NCBI GenBank assembly: GCA_050248595.1
Contig: JBFWSB010000322.1
Location: 1-5,306, forward strand
DNA: 5,306 nucleotides
Origin: JAGWAZ01 sp050248595
GTDB lineage: Bacteria; Bacteroidota; Ignavibacteria; OLB7
Direction: 5' to 3'
Below the pieces are notes generated by a model. The model had not been told where the DNA came from and ran no database searches. It was given only the letters and a program-made list of their open reading frames with translations. The position numbers and the translations under genes were made by a program. The stretch's first letter is position 1. Each line of letters starts with the position of its first letter. This document shows, one piece after another, positions 1 to 5,306 of the stretch.

Positions 1-1
1 T

Positions 2-1519
2 GATCAAGTTGAGTTCGTTAATGGGCGGATTGGCTTGGGTGAGTTTGATTTGGACGACATCACATCGCAGAGTGTGGAGATGATTGTCCCGGCAGAACTT
101 CAAGGGAAGCTCGTTACCTTCACTGCAACTATCTCTAACGAAGATGGAGATAGCTGCACCACGACGTTCGAGGTAGAAACACCGGTCTGTTCGTGGGGAT
201 GCTTCAGTCTGAGCGATGAGATCATTCGTTGTCTCCCGCCGGTGAACGGCAACGATGCCTTCAGCTTCAACTTCACCTTCCACAATGAGAGTGGACGTTC
301 GGTCAGGTGGATCAACGCGGCATCGCTATCGTCGGGCGTGGTTGCTGGATCGGGGTGGATTGACCTCGGAAAAGAGATCGCCTCAGGTGAGTCTCTCGTA
401 ATTGGCCCCGTGCCGATCACCGGCCCTGGAGCTATCAGTGGCCAGTCGATCTCCGTTCAGTTAACACTTGCCGGAGCTTCGTCAACCGACGTGATCTGCA
501 CCGATTCCCTGACCCTCACGCTCCCCGACTGCAAGCCAGAGTTCACCGGATGCTTCGACTTTCTTGAGGAAGAGGTTGTCTGCAACACAGCCCCAACCGC
601 TCCTCGCGGTTTAACCTGGAGCTTCAGGTTGAGCAACACATCGAACAGAAATCTTGACTCGTTGACGATTACCTCAATTCAGTCGAGCAATGGGCAGATG
701 GTGACAGTGACACCGGCAACGGTTTACTTTGCGCAGCCGATACCGCCGGGGGCAGGTAGGCTGGTAACGCTCTCAGTCAGTGGACCGGGGGCTGTGAAGA
801 ATGAGGTGCTCTCGATGGAGACAATCGGATTTTTTGAGGATGGAAATCGCTGCCCTCTCTCGCACGAACTCGACGTAGAGTGTGGAGTTGTCGATGAGAG
901 TTGCTTCACTGCAAACGAAGTGAAGGCCGAGACCTTCCCGAGCAGCCCGAACAGAGTTGATTGGACTCTCCGCATCAAAAACACCTCCGGAACAGCAATC
1001 AACGGATTGCTGATGACAACTTTGACGTCAAATGTTCAGATTCCAAACTCTCCCTACACTTTGGAGAGTCCACTACTCCCCGACTCGTCGACCAACGTGA
1101 CAATATCGCTGTTGAACGGCACGCCGGGACAAACAGTAGAGGTAGTGATCGGTACAACGTGGCAGTCGTCAACGAACGTGATCTGCGTCGACACAGTCGC
1201 GATGACAATTCCAGAGAGGACGAACAGCGTTGCCGACAGAGGAGTGCGGAGAGAGATTGCCCTCTACAACGTCTTTCCAAACCCGACGAGCGAGAAGTGT
1301 ACCGTCAGGTTCTCAACACTCTCTTCAGCACCCAACGTAACGCTGACGATTGTCGACCAGACAGGAGGCGAGGTGAGTCGTCCGATTGATGGAGGTTCCT
1401 ACCAACCGGGTGAACACCTTCTCTCCGTTGAGACGGCAACTCTTCCATCTGGAGCCTACCGCATCATGCTCCAAATTGGGGATGAAGTGTTAACACGACC
1501 ACTGACGATTGTCCGGTAA
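2..1519 (+). CDS. Secreted Cys-rich repeat protein with T9SS type A sorting domain (3' part, 5' end outside window)
   Basis: The frame is open from the window edge, so the start lies upstream. The TTG at 35 is merely an internal codon and should not be taken as the start. About 505 residues are visible. Residues are numbered here from that TTG. Three beta-rich, Ig/adhesin-like units of 117 residues begin at Cys56, Cys173 and Cys290, and the tail of a preceding unit (with Cys41) is visible before them. Residues 408-494 form a T9SS type A C-terminal sorting domain: NVFPNPTSE near 412-420, an LPSGAY turn near 470-475, and a strand ending TIVR at the stop. In known systems this domain directs transport across the outer membrane, is then removed, and leaves the protein attached to surface lipopolysaccharide or released. 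The substrate or ligand is unknown; a structural or adhesive surface protein is the best guess. Stop is TAA, with a terminator downstream. Confidence 0.9.
   Translation, partial: DQVEFVNGRIGLGEFDLDDITSQSVEMIVPAELQGKLVTFTATISNEDGDSCTTTFEVETPVCSWGCFSLSDEIIRCLPPVNGNDAFSFNFTFHNESGRSVRWINAASLSSGVVAGSGWIDLGKEIASGESLVIGPVPITGPGAISGQSISVQLTLAGASSTDVICTDSLTLTLPDCKPEFTGCFDFLEEEVVCNTAPTAPRGLTWSFRLSNTSNRNLDSLTITSIQSSNGQMVTVTPATVYFAQPIPPGAGRLVTLSVSGPGAVKNEVLSMETIGFFEDGNRCPLSHELDVECGVVDESCFTANEVKAETFPSSPNRVDWTLRIKNTSGTAINGLLMTTLTSNVQIPNSPYTLESPLLPDSSTNVTISLLNGTPGQTVEVVIGTTWQSSTNVICVDTVAMTIPERTNSVADRGVRREIALYNVFPNPTSEKCTVRFSTLSSAPNVTLTIVDQTGGEVSRPIDGGSYQPGEHLLSVETATLPSGAYRIMLQIGDEVLTRPLTIVR
200..1213 (+). 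repeat. Three tandem 117-residue protein repeats with a shared cysteine framework
   Basis: The unit start is a Cys-Phe pair encoded at 200, 551 and 902, exactly 351 bases apart each time. Each unit runs from Cys-Phe plus an acidic stretch, through a strand ending in N-x-(S/T) (HNESG, SNTSN, KNTSG), to a cysteine near its end, then a short linker to the next unit. Units 1 and 2 have a second cysteine ten residues after the first; unit 3 lacks it. Nucleotide identity between units is low, so this is an old duplication and not a recent or unstable repeat. The fold is inferred to be Ig-like from the alternating hydrophobic pattern and unit length. Confidence 0.75.
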
Positions 1520-1568
1520 AACGATAGCAGGCAAAACTCAGGGAGTCATCACGCGAGGATGACAACCG

Positions 1569-1606
1569 GAACCGCTCGGGAAGCATGGACTCCTCCCGAG
1601 CGGTTC
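1569..1606 (+). terminator. GC-rich hairpin after the repeat-protein gene
   Basis: A perfect 13-bp stem, GAACCGCTCGGGA (1569-1581) with TCCCGAGCGGTTC (1594-1606), encloses a 12-base loop. It starts 50 bases after the TAA. Only a short TTT at 1611-1613 follows, so it is not a textbook intrinsic terminator. It may stabilise the mRNA 3' end or act together with the next hairpin. A smaller hairpin, GTCATC/GATGAC (1545-1550/1558-1563), precedes it. Confidence 0.5.
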
Positions 1607-1616
1607 GGCGTTTATG

Positions 1617-1651
1617 AATGATTTTTCTCTCAAAGAGAAGAATCATTTTTC
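1617..1651 (+). terminator. Intrinsic terminator with 14-bp stem and U-tract
   Basis: The arm at 1617-1630 (AATGATTTTTCTCT) pairs with 1634-1647 (AGAGAAGAATCATT). All pairs are Watson-Crick except one U-G wobble, and the loop is CAA. The stem runs directly into a T-run at 1646-1650, the layout expected for rho-independent termination on the + strand. The minus strand has no T-run after the hairpin, so it is unlikely to be bidirectional. It should separate the repeat-protein gene from the propeller gene. Confidence 0.65.
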
Positions 1652-1664
1652 ATCTGGAGGAGGC

Positions 1665-1685
1665 CAAATTTTTCTCGAAAATTTG
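1665..1685 (+). other. AT-rich palindrome in the intergenic region
   Basis: CAAATTTT (1665-1672) and AAAATTTG (1678-1685) are perfect 8-base arms around a 5-base loop. It lies just upstream of the promoter candidate, so it could be a protein-binding operator or an AT-rich upstream element. It could also be a third weak terminator hairpin. No T-run follows. Confidence 0.35.
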
Positions 1686-1718
1686 TTCGCTTCTCTCATC
1701 TCTCCCTGTTATATCTTG
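1686..1718 (+). promoter_or_regulatory. Weak promoter candidate for the propeller/OmpA operon
   Basis: A promoter is needed between the terminator and 1782. The best match to the Bacteroidota -7 element (TAnnTTTG) is TATATCTTG at 1710-1718. A TTCG at 1686-1689 lies 20 bases upstream as a poor -33 element; the TTTG at 1682-1685 is spaced too far. Neither element is a good match, so the position is a guess. Confidence 0.22.
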
Positions 1719-1746
1719 CGGAGAGTCGGGCTACATAATTCCGCAA
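1716..1746 (+). promoter_or_regulatory. Inverted repeat in the leader of the propeller gene
   Basis: TTGCGGA (1716-1722) and TCCGCAA (1740-1746) are perfect 7-base arms separated by 17 bases, ending 35 bases before the ATG. It could be an operator dyad or a 5' leader hairpin. No known riboswitch pattern was recognised. Confidence 0.3.
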
Positions 1747-1781
1747 CGATATTTACACTGTGGTTATAGCAGAAGATTTCT

Positions 1782-3830
1782 ATGAACAGAAGCTGCCTAT
1801 TCCTTGCTCCCCTCCTTCTATTACTTCTACCAACCTTAGCCGACGCGCAACTCCGCCTTATCTCTCCGAACGGTGGGGAAAGTTTTTTTGTCGGGGGAAC
1901 GGTCAGCATTCAGTGGAGTGGCGTTGCCGCCACCGATACAGTCACGCTTGAGTACAGCGTCGATCGAGGGAGAACCTGGAACCTAATCACAAGCCGGGCT
2001 ACTGGTCTGCAATACCAGTGGCGACCCGTGCCGAACTTGCCGAGCGACAGCGCACTGCTTCGGGTAAGCATTCCCTCCTCTACATCAGATAGCATCCTCT
2101 ACTTCCCAAGTGAATTCACAACCGGTTCCCGTGAACTCTTGATCTATGCCGAGTTCAGCAGTGACGGAACGAAAGTGCTTGCCACAAGTGGGAGTGGACA
2201 TGTCTTCATCTGGGATTCATTTACGAAAGCTCTCCTCCTCTCCCTTCAAGTGCAGCCTCCCGAAACGCCCGGCTCCTTCACAGAACCACTCTCCCCCGTT
2301 CGCTTCAGTCCTGACGGACAATTCTTCGCAGCCGTTGGTCCCCTTCAAGGGGGGATGATCGGCTCCTTCGTCCGCATCTACAGCACACTAAATGGTGCGC
2401 TCCTCAGAGAGTGGATTCGCCCTCAATCTCGAGTTGATCAGACTGTCACCTGCGCCTATAGTCCAGATGGAACCAGGCTTCTCGCAACTGGCCAACGGTA
2501 TGGACTTGTCTACAACACAGCAGATGGATCGCAGACCACGCTCCTTGCCGGATACTCTGACTCGGCAGGGAATGTAACCCGGTACGGATTGATGGAAGAT
2601 GGAGCCTACACATCGGATGGTTCAACTATTATTGGGTGGGATTATGGAGCAGATCGAGGTGTAATCTCCAACGCGATAACTGGCGACACTATTCGGCGAT
2701 TCAACATCGCCAGAACATTTCGTCCATCTTACGTTCGGCTCAGTACGGACGACTCCAGAATCATCTCAACTGGATACGACTACGACACAACGGCTGGACG
2801 TTTAACGCAGGGACGAACAGTGAGGACGTGGGATGCTGCAACAGGAGCGGAAGTGCTGCAAATCGATGCGTTCGGACGATTTGCGAGGTGGGGAGATTAC
2901 AGTAGCGATGGATCGTACATCGCCGCCGTCGGTTCCGATGCAGCCGGCCAGCCAGACCTCTTAAAAGTCTTCGATCCAAATGGTGCATTCCAGCGTGTTG
3001 TTGGAACGCATCAGGGGAACATGTTCAGTGTAGATATTGGCCCAGACAACAGCCGCATACTTGTGGCCTGCAACGACGGCGCACGAATCTACCAGAACCC
3101 AACGACAAATCCGGGGGAGAGTGATATCTCCGATGCAGTCTGGTCGATTGTTCGGAGTAACAGCGAGATCATCACCATCAGACTCCCAAAAGTTGAGGCA
3201 CGTCAAGGAGAGTTTATCGACGTGCCGTTGACGATCAACAATCCTTCTGCTGCGCTCGCAACCGGTGCAACGAAGATCGAGGTCGACCTGACGTTCAACG
3301 TCACCCTCTTGGATCCACTCGCTCCACTCCCGCGAGGAACAATTGCAAATGGGTTCCGGACAATTCACATATCGGCTCCGATTACATCGGACACAACTCT
3401 CTCCCTCCTCCGCTTCCGCGCAGCACTCGGGAACGACTCTACGACACTCCTGAACCTTCAAAACGCGCAGGCCGATCTTCCTGCCCTGACTGTTGTGGAA
3501 GAAGATGGAGAGTTTCGATTGCTCGATCTCTGCTATGCCGGAGGGGCACGCCTCGTGAACCCGGATGGCTTGGCAGCACTCCGGGTGGTCAGTCTGGATC
3601 GAGGTTCCGAACATCTGGCAGCAGAGTTCCAAGCACCGAGTGACGGAGAGATTCTGCTAAGACTTGCCGACGTGAAGGGAACAATAGTTAGAACATTTAT
3701 TGATGAGTTGATGGTGGCTGGAACGTACAGCACACAGCTCAACCTAAGTGACCTCCCCCCCGGCAGGTATTTTCTGATACTCAAGACGGCAAGCGGGAAC
3801 GCCACAGAGGTAGTAGAGGTGGTGCGATGA
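1782..3830 (+). CDS. Secreted WD40-type beta-propeller protein with Ig-like, cohesin-like and T9SS C-terminal domains
   Basis: 682 residues. Residues 1-22 are a signal peptide (leucine run 11-16, cleavage after ADA before Gln23). Residues about 24-115 form an Ig-like domain opening SPNGGE, with Trp45, EYS and GRTW motifs typical of surface proteins in this group. Seven blades follow, each marked by a F/Y-S-x-D-G type turn at about 125-129, 175-179, 226-230, 276-280, 320-324, 373-377 and 419-423; several close with W-D or F-D. This predicts a complete seven-blade propeller, probably a protein- or ligand-binding scaffold; no catalytic residues are evident. Residues about 461-595 resemble a cohesin-type beta-sandwich. 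Residues about 597-682 resemble a T9SS sorting domain with an LPPGRY turn, though the usual N-terminal PNP motif is absent. The ATG is chosen for the signal peptide just behind it; only a weak AGAAGA precedes it. The TGA overlaps the next gene's ATG, indicating an operon. Confidence 0.9.
   Translation: MNRSCLFLAPLLLLLLPTLADAQLRLISPNGGESFFVGGTVSIQWSGVAATDTVTLEYSVDRGRTWNLITSRATGLQYQWRPVPNLPSDSALLRVSIPSSTSDSILYFPSEFTTGSRELLIYAEFSSDGTKVLATSGSGHVFIWDSFTKALLLSLQVQPPETPGSFTEPLSPVRFSPDGQFFAAVGPLQGGMIGSFVRIYSTLNGALLREWIRPQSRVDQTVTCAYSPDGTRLLATGQRYGLVYNTADGSQTTLLAGYSDSAGNVTRYGLMEDGAYTSDGSTIIGWDYGADRGVISNAITGDTIRRFNIARTFRPSYVRLSTDDSRIISTGYDYDTTAGRLTQGRTVRTWDAATGAEVLQIDAFGRFARWGDYSSDGSYIAAVGSDAAGQPDLLKVFDPNGAFQRVVGTHQGNMFSVDIGPDNSRILVACNDGARIYQNPTTNPGESDISDAVWSIVRSNSEIITIRLPKVEARQGEFIDVPLTINNPSAALATGATKIEVDLTFNVTLLDPLAPLPRGTIANGFRTIHISAPITSDTTLSLLRFRAALGNDSTTLLNLQNAQADLPALTVVEEDGEFRLLDLCYAGGARLVNPDGLAALRVVSLDRGSEHLAAEFQAPSDGEILLRLADVKGTIVRTFIDELMVAGTYSTQLNLSDLPPGRYFLILKTASGNATEVVEVVR
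3815..3819 (+). promoter_or_regulatory. Ribosome binding site and ATGA coupling for the barrel gene
   Basis: AGAGG lies 7 bases before the ATG at 3827, inside the end of the propeller gene. The ATG shares bases with the upstream TGA (ATGA, 3827-3830), a classic arrangement for translational coupling. This supports 3827 as the start, together with the signal peptide that follows. Confidence 0.5.
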
Positions 3831-4906
3831 AGAGAACGATACAGCGCACGGTAGAACTGGTTGGACTCTTCCTCCTTCTCTTCACAACGGAAGGTATAGC
3901 ACAGGAACAAACGTTTCCACGCTACGGCATCTATGGCGGACTTGCGTTAAACAGACATAGCACTGACTTCCGTGCTCTCCCCGGCGTTCCGAACTGCTGT
4001 CCGATCTTTACCAGTGGAAGTGGAACCGGCATCTTTGGTGGGTTTCTCTTCGAGACTCCCTTCTCGCACTGGCTGTTAGGAGGAGCGCGGATCGGATATC
4101 GAAGCTTTGATGCCGACCTCTCAGAAAGCGAACCGGTCTACCTGATTGTGAATGGTGATGGTGTAGATGGCACTATCGAGCACAACGTTCAGGCAACAGT
4201 TGGCGGAGTGACATTCGAGCCAGAGATCAGACTCCGTCTGACCGGCAACCTCTTCGTCAACGCTGGTCCTTCCGTTGCAATGCTCCTCACGGCATCATAC
4301 CAACAAAGAGAAGAACTGATAACCCCCTCCGGTTCTGGAACATTCCTCGACTCCACTGGGAACGATTTGCGGAGCAACTTCCGCAATCAGCGTGAGGGAG
4401 ATATTCCAGACAACGCACCACTTCTCCTGCACGGGAATCTCGGCCTCAGCTACGAGATTCCACTCGGGGCAAAAAGCACATATCTCTTAGTTCCAGAAAT
4501 ATCCTACTCCCACGGACTGAACGACCTCGTGGATGGGTTGACTTGGAAACCGAACGCCCTCCGCTTCGGGCTTGCACTGAAGAATTCGCCCCGACCTCTA
4601 TTAATGACGTTCGACACCCTCTTCGCCCGCGATACGACAACGCGGATGGCTCCGATTACAACGCCACGCCTTCAGTTGGTTGAGACCTTCAATCGAACCG
4701 AAGACATCGACGGCGATACCATTCTTCGGGTGACCACAATCACCGAGCGATACCTGCTTGAGTTGCCAGAGCCAACAATCTCAGGAACAATCACAGCGTA
4801 TGGTCTGGATGAGAATGGAGTTGAAGAACCAATTGCGCGAGTTCGCGTCGAGGAGTTCCTCTCATCAATTGCACATCCACTCTTAGCCTACATCTTCTTT
4901 GCGTAG
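3827..4906 (+). CDS. Outer-membrane beta-barrel part of an OmpA-family protein, ended by an in-frame TAG
   Basis: 359 codons before the TAG. Residues 1-25 form a signal peptide (hydrophobic 11-19, cleavage after GIA before Gln26). Residues about 30-255 alternate polar and hydrophobic residues with many Gly and aromatic residues, from RYGIYGGLALN to LRFGLALK, as in an outer-membrane beta-barrel. A linker follows. Near 317-343 is a short segment (SGTITAY, EEPIARVRVEE) resembling a carboxypeptidase-regulatory-like or other small beta domain, then PLLAYIFF, which in this family leads directly into an OmpA-like domain. Here a TAG replaces the next-but-one residue, and the same frame continues after it for at least 133 codons with OmpA features. 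The gene as read is therefore probably truncated, or read through. Expected role: anchoring the outer membrane to peptidoglycan, perhaps with the co-translated propeller protein. If TAG truly stops translation, the product would be a barrel without its periplasmic anchor. Confidence 0.85.
   Translation: MKRTIQRTVELVGLFLLLFTTEGIAQEQTFPRYGIYGGLALNRHSTDFRALPGVPNCCPIFTSGSGTGIFGGFLFETPFSHWLLGGARIGYRSFDADLSESEPVYLIVNGDGVDGTIEHNVQATVGGVTFEPEIRLRLTGNLFVNAGPSVAMLLTASYQQREELITPSGSGTFLDSTGNDLRSNFRNQREGDIPDNAPLLLHGNLGLSYEIPLGAKSTYLLVPEISYSHGLNDLVDGLTWKPNALRFGLALKNSPRPLLMTFDTLFARDTTTRMAPITTPRLQLVETFNRTEDIDGDTILRVTTITERYLLELPEPTISGTITAYGLDENGVEEPIARVRVEEFLSSIAHPLLAYIFFA
4904..4906 (+). other. In-frame amber codon at the barrel/OmpA junction
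   Basis: The context is GCG TAG GGA. The reading frame before and after is the same, so this is a base substitution and not an indel. A single change at the first base would make it a sense codon: GAG (Glu), AAG (Lys) or CAG (Gln). Glu is my favoured ancestral residue, from memory that an acidic residue commonly follows YIFF in related proteins. The two other complete stops in the window are TAA and TGA. Confidence 0.85.
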
Positions 4907-5306
4907 GGATCATCAACCGTTCCCAATCGATATGCAAACCTTACCCCAACCGAGGCGGCATCGTTCCGAAAGGAGAGTCTCTACAGCTCCGGAACACTCG
5001 AAGTAAACCACAACGTTCTGAACATTATCGGCCAGCGGATGAAGGAGTATCCAAACGCAAAGCTGACCTTGACCGGGTGCAACTCTGACGAAGGTGTAGA
5101 GAAGGGAGATAGTGGGCTTTCGCGGAGTAGAGCCGAGACAATTCAGGACTATCTCCTAAACGTCTGGAAGGTCTCCCCCGGAAGAATCACGCTCACATCA
5201 CAGAATCTTCCGAACGTCCCATCGAACCCGAAGACGTTGGAGGGGAAGGAGGAGAACCGTCGCGTAGAGATTACTTCGAACGAACCGGCAGTGACTGAAC
5301 TTTTTC
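4907..5306 (+). pseudogene. OmpA-like C-terminal domain, in-frame continuation past the TAG (3' end outside window)
   Basis: Continuing the barrel gene's frame gives 133 uninterrupted codons to the edge. They carry OmpA-domain hallmarks: LNIIGQRMKEYPNAKLTLTG (398-417 counting the TAG as codon 360), LSRSRAETIQDYL (431-443) and ENRRVEI (476-482). This is the periplasmic peptidoglycan-binding fold. The usual T-D of the G-H-T-D motif reads N-S, with Asp one residue later; the conserved Arg of LSxxRA is present. No ATG, GTG or TTG start exists in frame before the ATG at 5039, which already lies inside the domain. Independent translation of an intact domain is therefore unlikely. It is either the dead 3' half of a pseudogene or the distal half of a read-through product. 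The domain call is strong; the expression status is unknown. Confidence 0.75.

Noticed and set aside
961..1389. A 142-codon open frame on the + strand in another phase within the repeat-protein gene
   Set aside because: Its product is dominated by Arg, Asp and Ser with no fold pattern, and the overlapping frame encodes the recognisable repeat and sorting domain.
1656..1663. Strong Shine-Dalgarno-like GGAGGAGG in the intergenic region
   Set aside because: No ATG, GTG or TTG lies at a suitable distance downstream; the next bases are an AT palindrome. A missed small gene is not supported.
1883..1889. Run of seven T early in the propeller gene as a phase-variation tract
   Set aside because: The frame is intact across it, the run is short for slippage control, and it simply encodes Phe-Phe.
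2961..3632. A 223-codon open frame on the minus strand
   Set aside because: It lies wholly antisense to the propeller gene. Its translation is Cys/Arg-rich without domain signals, and the + strand frame has a signal peptide and clear repeats.
3755..3761. Run of seven C near the end of the propeller gene as a frameshift site
   Set aside because: It encodes part of the conserved LPPG turn in the normal frame, and the gene ends properly at the ATGA overlap.
5039..5306. A separate gene starting at the ATG at 5039
   Set aside because: This ATG falls inside the OmpA-like domain after its first conserved segment has begun, and there is no good ribosome binding site before it.

Overview
The window reads as a stretch of Bacteroidota/Chlorobiota-type (FCB superphylum) chromosome. 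The main reason is that two of the three genes end in domains that look like type IX secretion system (T9SS) C-terminal sorting domains, which are essentially confined to that superphylum. The third gene is an OmpA-like outer-membrane protein of a kind I associate with Ignavibacteria and Candidatus Kapaibacterium relatives. The base composition is roughly balanced. The lineage within the superphylum is inference from protein style, not from a marker gene. All real genes lie on the + strand; I found no RNA gene, CRISPR array or insertion sequence.

Layout. (1) 2-1519: the 3' part of a large secreted protein made of cysteine-bearing tandem repeats of exactly 117 residues, ending in a canonical T9SS type A sorting domain. 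(2) 1520-1781: a 262-bp intergenic stretch with several hairpins, including one convincing intrinsic terminator, a weak promoter candidate and a leader inverted repeat. (3) 1782-3830: a complete 682-residue secreted protein with a signal peptide, an Ig-like domain, a seven-blade WD40-type beta-propeller, a cohesin-like domain and a T9SS-type C-terminal domain. (4) 3827-4906 and onward: an outer-membrane beta-barrel protein whose start overlaps the previous stop by 4 bases (ATGA). Its reading frame is broken by one in-frame TAG at 4904-4906. The same frame then continues, open, to the window edge as an OmpA-like C-terminal domain.

How the parts fit. The propeller protein and the barrel/OmpA protein are translationally coupled and both carry export signals, so a joint role at the outer membrane or cell surface is plausible. 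The upstream repeat protein appears to be a separate transcription unit, because a terminator lies between them.

The most notable feature is the amber codon exactly at the junction between the barrel half and the OmpA half of the last gene. It may be a nonsense mutation, a sequencing error, or programmed/suppressed readthrough; the sequence alone cannot decide. Nothing else here clearly amounts to a new system.
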